Source: Mesorhizobium xinjiangense
GTDB taxonomy: Bacteria; Pseudomonadota; Alphaproteobacteria; Rhizobiales; Rhizobiaceae
Assembly (NCBI RefSeq): GCF_009749525.1
Contig: NZ_WOAC01000013.1
Coordinates: forward strand, 1-64,000
Length of the DNA stretch: 64,000 bases
Direction of reading: 5' to 3'
Each line of letters begins with the position of its first letter. The stretch's first letter is position 1. Under the pieces are notes generated by a model. The model was not told where the DNA came from. It worked only from the letters and a program-made list of their open reading frames with translations, and did not search any database. Shown piece after piece: positions 18,278-27,153 of the stretch. A program made the translations under genes and the position numbers.

Positions 18278-19111
18278 TCACCCGGTTGCCTGCTGCGCGC
18301 CAACCGCTCCGGCCGCCCCGCCTTGCCGATAGCGGCTCTGCCGCTCGCCCACGATCTCCGCCTTGATCGTGTTTGTCAGGTCGAAGACTTCCTTCGTCGA
18401 CATGATTTCCAGCGAGCGCGGCCGCGCAAAGGGCACCTCATGGACGCTGGCGACGCGTCCCGGACGCGCGCTCAGCACCAGCACGCGGTCGGCCATGAAG
18501 ATGGCCTCGTCGATCGAATGCGTGATCAGCACGATCGTAGTGCGCGTATCGAGCCAGATTTCCTCCACGAGCCGGTTCATTTCCTCGCGGGTGAAGGCGT
18601 CGAGCGCTCCAAACGGCTCGTCCATCAGCAGGACGGACGGCTTGTAGGACAGCGCGCGCACAAGCGCCGCGCGCTGCTGCATGCCACCGGAAAGCTCGCG
18701 CGGGAAGCGGCCGCCGAAGCCTTCGAGCCCGACGCGGTTGAGCAGTTCGTCGATCCATATGCGGTCGGGCCGGGTGCCCTTGATCTCGAAGGGAAAGCGT
18801 ATATTGGCATCGAGATTGCGCCATGGCAGGAGATTGGCGTCCTGAAAGACCATGCCGATCTCCGGATTCGGACCAGTAATGGGCGCACCGTCGAGAAGCA
18901 CCTCGCCGGAGGAAAGGCCGTGCAGGCCGGACATCGACCACAAAAGGGTGGTCTTCCCGCAACCGGATGGGCCGACGATGGAGATGATCTCGCCATCCAT
19001 CACGTCGAGCGAGCAGCGGTCGATCGCCAGCAGGTCGCCCGAGCGCGTGCTGTATACCTTTGTCGCTCCCGACACGCGCAGCTTTGGCTGGTTGAACTGC
19101 CCAGGCGTCAT
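18278..19111 (-). CDS. ABC transporter ATP-binding protein, SsuB/TauB type
   Basis: 277 aa ATPase. Walker A GPSGCGKTT at 47-55, Q-loop in GMVFQDANLLPW, signature LSGGMQQR, Walker B LLMDEPFGALD and the H-loop ITHSIDEA are all present. The ATG at 19111 with AGGTGAG directly upstream is the best start; a further 26 codons upstream are possible but look non-coding. It is the first gene of the minus-strand operon and drives uptake of the unknown substrate. Confidence 0.9.
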   Translation of the reverse strand: MTPGQFNQPKLRVSGATKVYSTRSGDLLAIDRCSLDVMDGEIISIVGPSGCGKTTLLWSMSGLHGLSSGEVLLDGAPITGPNPEIGMVFQDANLLPWRNLDANIRFPFEIKGTRPDRIWIDELLNRVGLEGFGGRFPRELSGGMQQRAALVRALSYKPSVLLMDEPFGALDAFTREEMNRLVEEIWLDTRTTIVLITHSIDEAIFMADRVLVLSARPGRVASVHEVPFARPRSLEIMSTKEVFDLTNTIKAEIVGERQSRYRQGGAAGAVGAQQATG

Positions 19112-19346
19112 CTCACCTCGCAAGGTTCCCCGTCGATTTGTGTCGCATCTTCTCGTGCATCGACGCGCTAGTCTGAAACTATCCGACATTTTGAGTCAAG
19201 CCAGCAAATCATGTTTGGGAGAATTTGCACAAAAGCCTTGTGATACAAGCATGTTGTGTCTTGAAGAGTGCGTAAGTTTCCTACATACTGTTTGTGTATG
19301 GACGGTTTTGATCGCTTGAGAAGCAGAGACGAGAGGCTGAGAGCCG
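19112..19346. promoter_or_regulatory. Divergent promoter region with candidate RpiR operator
   Basis: Intergenic region between the divergent ABC operon and the rpiR-type regulator. It contains a 13-bp near-perfect palindrome CTTGTGATACAAG at 19237-19249, followed about 5 bases later by a related half site (TTGTGTCTTG). Its central place between the two transcription units makes it a plausible operator for the regulator that starts at 19347. No binding data exist; this is inference from symmetry and position. Confidence 0.4.
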
Positions 19347-20285
19347 ATGGAAGTCGTGACGGGAAGATCGTTCGGGGATGCTGCCGGAACCAATGAGGCG
19401 CGCGCCAGGCCGATCCCCGATATCCTCTCCCAGATCAAGGATTCCTATGGCGAGCTGAGAAAGGCCGAGCGACGCGTCGCCGACATGGTGCTCGCCGACG
19501 TGTCGTTCGCCGTTGATGCCTCCAATGCCGAGATCGCACGCCGCGCCAATGTGAGCGAGCCGACGGTGACGCGCTTCTGCCGCGCCATCGGCTGCGAGGG
19601 TGTTCGCGATTTCAAGCTCAAGCTGGCGCAGAGCGTCGTCGTCGGCCGGCTCTATCTGTCGCCGGCGTCGCCGGAGCCGGGTGAGGAGGGCTCGCCGCTC
19701 TGGAGCGTCGTATTCAATGAAGCGCGCAACGCGCTTTCGGCTGTCGAGCGCAGCATCAATCCGGCGGATGTCCTGCGCGCGGCCGAGATGGTTGCGGGCG
19801 CCCATCAGGTGGTGGTGTTCGGGCTCGGCGGCAGTTCCTCTGCGCTGGCGCTGGAAACGCAGAACCGGCTGTTCCGCTACGGCGTGGTCGTCTCGGCCTA
19901 CTCCGATCCCTATGTGATGAAAATGACGGCATCGACGCTGAAACCGAACGATCTCGTCATTGCGATTTCGAGCACCGGGCGCACGCGCGAGGTAGTCGAA
20001 GCGGTGGCGCTCGCCAAGCACTACCGCGCCAAGACGATGGCGATCACCGCTCCGGCAAGTGATCTGTCGGCCGAGGCCGATCTTGCGCTGGCGGTCGACA
20101 TTCCCGAATTTCCCGATGCGTTGAAGCCGACCGCCTCGCGCTACGCCTTCCTCGCCATACTCGACCTCGTCTCCACCGCCGTCGGATATCATCTGGAGCC
20201 GAACGCGCGCGAGACGCTGCGCCGCATCAAATACACCGTCATCAATCACCGCAAGGGCAGGGCGATGGAGCCGCTCGGCGATTGA
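19347..20285 (+). CDS. MurR/RpiR-family transcriptional regulator
   Basis: 312 aa. N-terminal HTH_6 domain (LRKAERRVADMVLADV, then the recognition region ANVSEPTVTRFCRAIGC at about 68-84) and a C-terminal SIS sugar-isomerase domain (QVVVFGLGGSSSALAL; DLVIAISSTGRTREVVE), which in this family binds phosphosugars or related ligands. It is divergent from the ABC importer operon and upstream of the flavin monooxygenase, so it probably controls both. The SIS domain suggests a sugar-like or phosphorylated effector, which fits the two Gfo/Idh dehydrogenases. Confidence 0.9.
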   Translation: MEVVTGRSFGDAAGTNEARARPIPDILSQIKDSYGELRKAERRVADMVLADVSFAVDASNAEIARRANVSEPTVTRFCRAIGCEGVRDFKLKLAQSVVVGRLYLSPASPEPGEEGSPLWSVVFNEARNALSAVERSINPADVLRAAEMVAGAHQVVVFGLGGSSSALALETQNRLFRYGVVVSAYSDPYVMKMTASTLKPNDLVIAISSTGRTREVVEAVALAKHYRAKTMAITAPASDLSAEADLALAVDIPEFPDALKPTASRYAFLAILDLVSTAVGYHLEPNARETLRRIKYTVINHRKGRAMEPLGD

Positions 20286-20350
20286 CGTTCAGACCGGGAC
20301 GGCCTGCCGGCCGCTCCGGTGAAGGAGTTCTCATTCCGGGATAGGTTCGC

Positions 20351-22123
20351 ATGCACGATACCTCGCCAACGGCCAGAGCGTCGGCCTGGCTCGCCCAGTT
20401 CTCCGAAGCGCTGAAGGATGAAGACATCGCGGCGGTTCTCGACTGTTTCGTCGAGGATTGCTACTGGCGCGACCTCGTCGCCTTCACCTGGAACGTAAAG
20501 ACGCTGGAGGGCAAGCCGGCGATCGGCGCGATGCTGCGCTCCCAGCTTTCCGCCGCCCGGCCGTCGGACTGGCAGGTGAGCGAGATATCCGGCTCCGTTC
20601 CCCTTGAGGCGTGGTTCACCTTCTCCACGGCCGCCGGCGCCGGCAGCGGCATCTTCAAGCTGGAAGACGGTAAGTGCCGCACGATCCTGACGACGCTGCA
20701 GTCGCTTGCAGGCCACGAAGAGCGGGCTGGCCGCACCCGTCCCAAAGGCGTGCGCCACGGCGCCGACAGGAACCGTGTCACCTGGAGCGAGCGCCGCGCC
20801 GAGGAGGAAAAGGCCCTGGCGACGGGCAGCGATCCCTACTGCCTGATCATCGGCGGCGGCCAGGGCGGCATCATGCTGGGCGCGCGCCTGAAGATGCTGG
20901 GCGTTCCGACCGTCATCGTGGAAAAGAATGCGAGGGCCGGCGATTCCTGGCGTAACCGCTACCGCTCGCTCGTGCTGCACGATCCGGTCTGGTACGATCA
21001 TCTGCCCTACATTCCCTTCCCCGCCCACTGGCCGGTCTTCACGCCCAAGGACAAGATGGGCGACTGGCTGGAAATGTATGTGAAGGTGATGGAGCTCACC
21101 TATTGGGGCGGGACGGAGTGCGTCTCGGCGCGCTTCGATGGGGACGCGAAGCGGTGGACGGTGAATTTGGTGTGCGACGGCAAGCCGGTGACGCTCCGTC
21201 CCGCCCAGCTCGTCTTCGCGACGGGCGCCTACGGGCCGCCCAAATTCATCGACCTTCCCGGCAGCGGCGGCTTCGAGGGCGAGATCATCCACTCCAGCCA
21301 GTACTCCGACGGGGCCGGATATGCCGGCCGGAAGGTGGCCGTCATCGGCGCGGCGAGCTCGGGTCACGACGTTGCCGTCGATCTGTGGGAGGCCGGCGCG
21401 GATGTCACTATGATCCAGCGTTCGCCGACCACGGTGGTTCGCTCCGACACGCTGATGGAGACGGCTTTCGACATCTATTCCGAAGATGCCGTCCAGCGCG
21501 GCATCGATGTCGAGCGCGCCGACATGATCGCCGCCGCCACGCCCTTCGCCTTGCTGCCCCCGATCCAAAAGACCCTTTTCGACAGGATTCGTGCCCGCGA
21601 CGCGGACTTCTACGAAAAGCTAGCCGCCACTGGCTTCCTGCTGGATTTCGGCCCGGACGAGAGCGGCCTGATGATGAAGGCGTACCGTACCGGCGCGGGC
21701 TACTATATCGATGTCGGCGCCTCGCAGCTCATCATTGACGGCCAGATCAAGGTGAAGAGCGGCGCGGAGATCGAAGGGCTCACCCGAAACGGCATCCGCT
21801 TCGCGGACGGCTCGCGGATCGACGCCGATATCGTCATCCAGTCGACCGGCTTCCACTCCATGCACGAGGTGATCGCCGGCATCGTCTCGCGCGAGGTCGG
21901 CGACCGGATCGGAACCTGCTGGGGCCTCGGCTCGGCTACGCGCAACGACCCCGGCCCCTGGCACGGAGAGCTGCGCAACATGTACAAGCCGACCGCGCAG
22001 GAAAATCTCTGGATCCAGGGCGGCAATCTGGCGCTTTCGCGCTTCTTCTCCAAATTCGTGGCGCTGCAGATCAAGGCGCGGATGGAAGCGATCCCCACGC
22101 CGGTCTACGCACCGCCGCTGTGA
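20351..22123 (+). CDS. FAD-dependent monooxygenase with N-terminal NTF2-like domain
   Basis: 590 aa. Residues 1-125 look like an NTF2/SnoaL-like fold (ALKDEDIAAVLDCFVEDCYWRDL is typical); residues 160-590 are a flavoprotein monooxygenase related to FMO/Baeyer-Villiger types, with FAD motif GGGQGG (168-173) and a second dinucleotide motif VIGAASSGHD around 335. The fusion is found in putative flavoprotein involved in K+ transport-type annotations, whose reactions are poorly known. It begins 65 bases after the RpiR gene, so they are likely co-transcribed. Its role may be oxidation of the operon's substrate; this is inference. Confidence 0.85.
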   Translation: MHDTSPTARASAWLAQFSEALKDEDIAAVLDCFVEDCYWRDLVAFTWNVKTLEGKPAIGAMLRSQLSAARPSDWQVSEISGSVPLEAWFTFSTAAGAGSGIFKLEDGKCRTILTTLQSLAGHEERAGRTRPKGVRHGADRNRVTWSERRAEEEKALATGSDPYCLIIGGGQGGIMLGARLKMLGVPTVIVEKNARAGDSWRNRYRSLVLHDPVWYDHLPYIPFPAHWPVFTPKDKMGDWLEMYVKVMELTYWGGTECVSARFDGDAKRWTVNLVCDGKPVTLRPAQLVFATGAYGPPKFIDLPGSGGFEGEIIHSSQYSDGAGYAGRKVAVIGAASSGHDVAVDLWEAGADVTMIQRSPTTVVRSDTLMETAFDIYSEDAVQRGIDVERADMIAAATPFALLPPIQKTLFDRIRARDADFYEKLAATGFLLDFGPDESGLMMKAYRTGAGYYIDVGASQLIIDGQIKVKSGAEIEGLTRNGIRFADGSRIDADIVIQSTGFHSMHEVIAGIVSREVGDRIGTCWGLGSATRNDPGPWHGELRNMYKPTAQENLWIQGGNLALSRFFSKFVALQIKARMEAIPTPVYAPPL

Positions 22124-22245
22124 CGACGCGGAGCGCGAGACGCGGGCGATGAGCTATCTTCTTGCCGACTGCGTACTGGCCAATCATGTGGCCTTCGCCG
22201 GAGACAGCGCAACTGACCATATTCGCGGACGCAAGTGCACTCGAA

Positions 22246-22641
22246 CTGCCCGTCCGGCAGCGGCGGCCCGAGGACGCGCACGTAATGTTCGAACCGCCCG
22301 TAACGCCACCCCATCTTGTTCGAACGGTTCTTCGCCCTGGAGAGGTCGTTCGCAAGGTCTCGCGTGACATTGCCACAGGCGTCACCTGCATGGAGGTATT
22401 TAACGATGAGGGGGCGTCACAAATTGATGAAAACGGCATTGTCACGGAGGATCGCAAGTCTCTGTCGTTCCGCATCGCAGATGACGACCCCGTATCGGTA
22501 CGCGCCGAGGCGAATGTGAAGCTCACCAACGGCAACGCTGAGGGGTGGAACTCCCGGGTCGAGACCCACTCGACCGTATCTTGTACAGCCACCGACTTCT
22601 TTATCGAAGCCGATTTACATGCCTTTGAAGGTAAGCGGTGA
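22246..22641 (+). pseudogene. C-terminal scrap of a CocE/NonD (peptidase S15-like) hydrolase
   Basis: About 130 codons ending at 22641 read ...VRKVSRDIATGVTCMEVFND, then EGASQIDENGI, then WNSRVETHSTVSCTATDFFI and EADLHAFEGKR. This order is that of the C-terminal jelly-roll domain of CocE/NonD hydrolases. The alpha/beta-hydrolase catalytic domain is absent. It is convergent with nothing and begins directly after the monooxygenase gene, so the deletion joint lies between 22124 and about 22250. Confidence 0.5.
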
Positions 22642-22735
22642 ATTTTCTCACGCAGCTGGACCAAAGCAATTCCTCGGCAATTCCTCTGAGCTCAACTGAA
22701 GAACCCGGACTTCAGGGCTCTTCCCGCGCAATTGG

Positions 22736-22804
22736 GAACCAATTATCTCAAGCGCAGAATCGATTGTCGGTTCCGCTGCGCCTGAGAGAATCGATAATTG
22801 GTTC
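22736..22804. repeat. Long inverted repeat with nested direct repeats
   Basis: Perfect 12-bp inverted repeat GAACCAATTATC (22736-22747) and GATAATTGGTTC (22793-22804). Inside are a second, imperfect pair (AGCGCAG / CTGCGCC) and two related direct copies of a GAATCGAT...GGTTC unit. A smaller hairpin (GAAGA-CCC / GGG-TCTTC, about 22699-22724) precedes it. It sits about 100 bases upstream of the vapB-like gene. It could be the end of a small mobile element, a REP-like element or an operator; the sequence alone does not decide. Confidence 0.6.
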
Positions 22805-22911
22805 AGTGGCCACCGGAACGATGTACCGAGACCAGACGGCTCCCGTCAGCCCCTTGCAACGATCCTCGTTCCGTCTTACGATTAGTGCATCGATTAAGTG
22901 AAGGTATGAAA

Positions 22912-23124
22912 ATGTCGGAGACTGCAACCCTGTCCTCGAAGTTCCAGATATCGATCCCAAAGGCCATCCGGACCGCCCAGCATTGGCACGCAGGTTTGAC
23001 CTTTGCCTTCATCCCGAAGGGAACGGGCGTGCTACTCGTCCCTGTGCCGAAGCGGGAAGCGCTGAAGGGGCTGGCGAAGGGCGCTTCGACAACGGAATAT
23101 CGCGACCGGTCGGACCGATTCTGA
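22912..23124 (+). CDS. vapB: AbrB/MazE-type antitoxin (VapB)
   Basis: 70 aa SpoVT/AbrB-fold antitoxin: TATLSSKFQISIPKAIR is the swapped-hairpin DNA-binding core, and the C-terminal part should wrap the toxin. Of two in-frame ATGs (22906, 22912), the second has AAGG at a workable distance of 7 bases. It overlaps the toxin gene start by one base (TGATG). It neutralises the PIN toxin and probably represses the operon; a 12-bp inverted repeat lies upstream. Confidence 0.88.
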   Translation: MSETATLSSKFQISIPKAIRTAQHWHAGLTFAFIPKGTGVLLVPVPKREALKGLAKGASTTEYRDRSDRF

Positions 23125-23498
23125 TGGTGCTCGTCGATACCTCTGCTTGGATCGAATGGCTGACAGGCTCTCCAACTGGAGAGCAGGTGGCCGAGCATCT
23201 GCCCGAGCGAGCCGACTGGCTCGTTCCAACCATGGTGCAGTTGGAACTCGCAAAATGGCTCACTCGCGAAGTAGGCGAAGACAAAGCCGATCAGACCATC
23301 GCCTTTACGCAGGTCTGTACGGTGGTCCCGCTTGACACAGAAATCGCCCTAGCGGCCGCCGAAGCCTGCCGTAAGCACAAATTGGCGACCGCAGATGCGA
23401 TCATTTTCGCGACCGCTCGGGCGCATGATGCGACGCTCCTGACCTGTGACAAGCACTTCGAGAGCCTGCCAGCGGTCACTCTTATCGACAAGATCTAG
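23124..23498 (+). CDS. vapC: PIN-domain ribonuclease toxin VapC
   Basis: 124 aa PIN-domain RNase. The four acidic active-site residues are visible: Asp5 (LVDTSAW), Glu41 (QLELAKW), Asp91 (TADAII) and Asp109 (TCDKHF). Length is normal for VapC toxins, which cleave tRNA or rRNA when the antitoxin is degraded. It is encoded directly after and overlapping vapB, so the module looks complete and functional. Such modules often stabilise plasmids or genomic islands. Confidence 0.92.
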   Translation: MVLVDTSAWIEWLTGSPTGEQVAEHLPERADWLVPTMVQLELAKWLTREVGEDKADQTIAFTQVCTVVPLDTEIALAAAEACRKHKLATADAIIFATARAHDATLLTCDKHFESLPAVTLIDKI

Positions 23499-23670
23499 CG
23501 CGGACATTGTTGGGCCGTGAGGTGATGTCGGCTCCGGCGGCTCATGGCCGCACGCGTGTGAAAACTCGACACGTCAGTCAACACGGTGAGACCGGTAACT
23601 TCTCTGGGGGCGAACACGGGTTGTTAGGCTCGAACAGTTCATCAGTGTCGCTTTGCTCGGAGAGGAAGCG

Positions 23671-24306
23671 ATGGCACTGGCATGGACGATCACGATCGAG
23701 GGCAAGAACGAATTTGGCGAGACCTGCCGGAAGGAACTCCGGATCGACAAGACCTGGGAGAGCCTGTTTGACGGCGACTGAGATTGGCTTGTCGGTCGAA
23801 GACGGCAAGAAGATCATGGGGGCGCTGCAGACCGCGGTCGTGAACCACGAGGCGGAGACCTATGCGCTGTTTCGTCGACTCTGCCCCGATTGTCACACAT
23901 TCCGGCCGGTCAAAGATTACACGACACGCCGGATCCGAACGGTCTTCGGCACGGTGAAAGTTCGCAATCCTCGCTGGGTGCTATGCCGGGATCGTTACCC
24001 GGGCATGGACGGCGCGCTCGTGCCGCTAAAGGAAATCTGCCCCGATCGGGCGACGTCGGAGCTGATGGAGTTGACAACACGGCTGGGGAGCATAATGCTC
24101 TATCGGCAGGTGGCGAAGGTACAGGCTGAATTCCTGCCCATTGAGCCGACCGAGTCGCACGCGACCGTGCGCAAGCGCACCATCAGGATCGGCAAGCGTC
24201 TCGACGATCAGATCATGCGAGAAACATGGCGGGTTAGGTCTCAAATGGATGACCGTCACCAGCTTGAGATGCAGCTTCCCGGCGATCGGCGCAAAGAGTT
24301 CGTCAT
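23671..24306 (+). pseudogene. ISKra4-type transposase N-terminal remnant, frameshifted
   Basis: Starts at ATG 23671 (MALAWTITIEGKNEFGETCR) and reads to FDGD, where a one-base frameshift near 23778 is needed to continue as EIGLSVEDGKKIM and on to ...LPGDRRKEFVM. The zinc-finger-like LCPDCHTFRPVKDY and TRRIRTVFGTVKVRNPRW segments are typical of ISKra4-family N-termini. The gene breaks off exactly at the left repeat of the complete ISKra4 element (24307), before any catalytic residue. The missing C-terminus does not resume on the far side, so the flank was deleted. Confidence 0.65.
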
Positions 24307-24391
24307 GGGAGTACCAAATTGTGTGGGGCGTTAGTAGCCGGCGGGCCGAAAGCTGGGTAGGCTCATTTTGCTGAAGCTGCCGAACCCGGAT

Positions 24392-25075
24392 ATGCCACCC
24401 ACATCCTCCTCATTGCCGCACGCAGGGTCCATCCTCCAGCTCAAAATCCGTCTGCTTGGTCTGAGCCCGATGGTCTGGCGACGTGTCCTGGTTCCGGAGA
24501 GCTATTCGTTGCGGGAGCTTCACGGCGTGTTCCAGGTTGCCATGGGCTGGGAGAGCTTGCATCTCTTTGAGTTCAGGATACGCGCGGTTCGTTACGGCTC
24601 GCCGGAGATCTGCACCGAACCGCCTGACAAGACGCTCGGAAGCTTTGGGTTCCGCAAGAACGCCAAGTTCGCCTACGTCTATGACATGGGCGACTGGTGG
24701 GAGCATGAGATTCGCGTCGAAGACCGGGAAGTGGTGAGGGAACGCGGGCGATATCCGGTCTGCATCGGCGGCGCGGGCGCCTGCCCACCGGAGGATTGCG
24801 GCGGCCCCGACAGGTATCTCGATCGGCGGGACGACGCCCTTGGCATGGACACCATGGATGATCTGGCGACCATGGCGGAGTTTGTCGAGCAGGTTGTTCT
24901 CAATGGCGACCGCGCCATGCTCGATGACGAAGATACGCGCCGTGCAGTCGAGGGCGCGATCGACCGGTCGCGCGCTCGCGCGCCGTTTATCGCCTGCCGG
25001 TTTTCGCGGCGGGACGTCAACAAGAACTTTCACCAGGAAGAGCACCGGCGGCTGATGCATCAATGGTTCATATGA
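24392..25075 (+). CDS. Plasmid pRiA4b ORF-3-family accessory protein of the IS element
   Basis: 227 aa (ATG 24392; a TTG at 24368 is the alternative). The family hallmarks are LQLKIRLLGLSPMVWRRVLV, LRELHGVFQVAMGW and FAYVYDMGDWWEHEI, plus a Cys pair region CIGGAGACPPEDCGGP. The family is named after an ORF of an agrobacterial Ri plasmid and is often carried beside ISKra4- and IS1595-type transposases; its function is unknown. Here it lies inside the repeats of the insertion sequence, 80 bases before the transposase gene, so it is clearly a passenger or accessory gene of the element. Confidence 0.82.
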   Translation: MPPTSSSLPHAGSILQLKIRLLGLSPMVWRRVLVPESYSLRELHGVFQVAMGWESLHLFEFRIRAVRYGSPEICTEPPDKTLGSFGFRKNAKFAYVYDMGDWWEHEIRVEDREVVRERGRYPVCIGGAGACPPEDCGGPDRYLDRRDDALGMDTMDDLATMAEFVEQVVLNGDRAMLDDEDTRRAVEGAIDRSRARAPFIACRFSRRDVNKNFHQEEHRRLMHQWFI

Positions 25076-25155
25076 ATGATCGCCGCTCAGGAACCGAAGG
25101 CACGGCTCCCTTTCCCTCTCCACGCATTCTGCAAAAATCGGATTGAAGGCAGGCG

Positions 25156-26556
25156 ATGAAGATTGAAATCAAGCTGCGGATCGCCATGGCGGACGGCCGC
25201 ATTTGTGAGGAAGAGGTTCTGAGTCTCGACAAACCCCATGATCGGCTTGAGGCGATCGGCCTGTCGCTCGCGGAGGCCAAGGATCTGCTTGGCCGCCTGC
25301 AGGAACATATGGTCGCGGCGCAAGCAGCGAGCTTTGCCGCCGAACGGCGATGCTGCTCACATTGCGGCCGCTCCCAGCGGAGCAAGGGCCGTGCGGTGAT
25401 CCGCTTCCGCACGCCGTTCGGCGACGTGCCGATTTCTAGTCCGCGGCTGCACCGTTGTACTTGCACTGCCGGCGAGAGCAAAACCTTCAGTCCGCTGACG
25501 GAGCTCTTTTCCGAGCATGTCGCACCCGAACTGCTCTATCTCGAAACCAAGTGGGCATCGCTGGTCTCCTTCGGTGTCACCGTCGACCTTTTGAAGGATG
25601 TCTTGCCGATCGGTTCTACGCTGAGCCCTGAAACGGTCCGCAATCATCTGCACCGCATGGCCGCCCGCGCCGAAGCGGAACTCGGCGAGGAGCGCCCCTC
25701 CTTCATCGAAGGCTTCCCGCTAGTGTGGGCGCGGTTGCCGGTCCCCGAAGGCCCAATCGTTGTCGGGGTGGATGGCGGCTATGTCCGCGCCCGTGACGGC
25801 ACGCAGAGCCATTTCGAGGTCCTGGTCGGAAAGTCGATCCCGGAAGATCGGGAGAACCGGTATTTCGGCCTGGTCCAGAGCCATGACGACAAGCCCCGCC
25901 GCCGCTTGCGAGAGGTGCTGCGCGAGCAAGGCTTTCAGATGAACCAGGACATCACCTTCCTCACCGACGGTGGCGATAGCGTCCGCAACATGGCGGTTGC
26001 CATGTCTCCGTGCGCGGAGCATGTGCTCGACTGGTTTCATATCACCATGCGGCTGACTGTTCTCGGCCAATACGCCAAGGGGCTGGCGCATCACAATCCA
26101 AGCGAAGCCGAAGACGCCGCGCGCGAACTGAAGCGCATCAAGGGCTATCTGTGGAACGGCAACCACCGGCGGGCGCTACCCTGCGTCGCCTGGCTCATCG
26201 ATGATCTCGATGCGGTCGAAACCGATTATCCCGGCATGAAGGCATTCCGGAAGGCGGCGGAAGAATTCAACACCTACATCGCCAACAACGCCGGCATGAT
26301 CCCGAACTACGCCGAGCGGCGGCGCTATGGCGAACGGGTTTCGACGGCGTTCGTTGAATCGACCGTCAACGTCGTGGTCGGCAAGCGCTTCTCAAAGCGC
26401 CAGCAGATGCGATGGTCGAAGGAAGGGGCGCATCTCTTGCTGCAGACCCGCACGCGGGTGCTCGATGGAACGCTGCGCAGAAAGTTCGAGCAATGGTATC
26501 CCGGCTTGGCTGTCAACAATCCCGCGCATCAGCCGCAGGTCAACATCGCAGCCTAA
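25156..26556 (+). CDS. ISKra4-family transposase
   Basis: 466 aa. N-terminal zinc-finger-like ERRCCSHCGRSQRSKG and FRTPFGDVPISSPRL, followed by the DDE-type core: VVGVDGGYVRARDG (first Asp), FLTDGGDSVRNMA (second Asp region) and FVESTVNVVVGKRFSKRQQM with the catalytic Glu. The C-terminus ends normally about 3 bases before the right inverted repeat. No frameshift or stop interrupts it. It should mobilise the 2274-bp element. Confidence 0.85.
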   Translation: MKIEIKLRIAMADGRICEEEVLSLDKPHDRLEAIGLSLAEAKDLLGRLQEHMVAAQAASFAAERRCCSHCGRSQRSKGRAVIRFRTPFGDVPISSPRLHRCTCTAGESKTFSPLTELFSEHVAPELLYLETKWASLVSFGVTVDLLKDVLPIGSTLSPETVRNHLHRMAARAEAELGEERPSFIEGFPLVWARLPVPEGPIVVGVDGGYVRARDGTQSHFEVLVGKSIPEDRENRYFGLVQSHDDKPRRRLREVLREQGFQMNQDITFLTDGGDSVRNMAVAMSPCAEHVLDWFHITMRLTVLGQYAKGLAHHNPSEAEDAARELKRIKGYLWNGNHRRALPCVAWLIDDLDAVETDYPGMKAFRKAAEEFNTYIANNAGMIPNYAERRRYGERVSTAFVESTVNVVVGKRFSKRQQMRWSKEGAHLLLQTRTRVLDGTLRRKFEQWYPGLAVNNPAHQPQVNIAA

Positions 26557-26580
26557 TACCCCACACAATTTGGTACTCCC

Positions 26581-27153
26581 GATGAAAACTTCTATCCGCA
26601 GGCATAGTCGCAGACATAGAACATGACACCCATCACAATCTCAAAGGTGTCACATAATCCCGATCGCCGCGGATTTAACAGATGGGGTGCCCTTCGCGCT
26701 TACCATATATCAGCAGATAGCGGTTTCATAAGTGCGGTGCGACAGAAGGTTTCCGTTCCTAATCCACGAGTAAAATTCAAGCGACTGCATCCGGCGCAGG
26801 AGAAGGCTAAGGCGCATTCCCGCGCATAAGATCTTTGAAAGGACCAGTCGGTAGTTCTGCACAGGGTACACCGACTTGGCACTGACTACCGGAAATGGCA
26901 TAGTCGTATTGGTGCAACCAAGGGCTCATTGGCTCCCAAGGGTGGCACTTCGCCGGGGCGCTGGTTGCTCCATAAACACATTGCCAGCGTCTCGGCACCA
27001 AGCATAAAAAGCCGTCGCACGGGGCTGTCACATTGTTTTGTCCGAGTTCAGCGCCAATGAGACAATTTCGGCTTAGAGCCCAACCGAAAATTATGTTGAG
27101 TGATTTCAGCAGGTTATGATTCTCTGCGGTTTGCGAAGACTACGGAGGATCAG
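26581..27153. other. Non-coding debris between ISKra4 element and IS5/AsmA chimera
   Basis: No gene can be supported on either strand. The bases just right of the ISKra4 repeat do not continue the broken older transposase. The last ~95 bases (27059-27153) look like the left end region of an IS5-type element leading into the transposase start, but its partner repeat is lost, so I could not define the terminal repeat. Confidence 0.4.

Larger units (their letters stand above)
24307..26580. mobile_element. Complete ISKra4-family insertion sequence (2274 bp, two genes)
   Basis: Bounded by a perfect 22-bp inverted repeat: 24307-24328 (begins GGGAGTACC, ends GTGTGGGG) and its complement at 26559-26580. 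It carries a pRiA4b ORF-3-type gene and a full-length transposase, both on the plus strand. It lies directly against the truncated older ISKra4-type transposase gene. The 8-9 bases outside the two repeats do not match, so no target duplication is visible. Perfect ends and intact frames suggest a recent, possibly active insertion. Confidence 0.8.
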
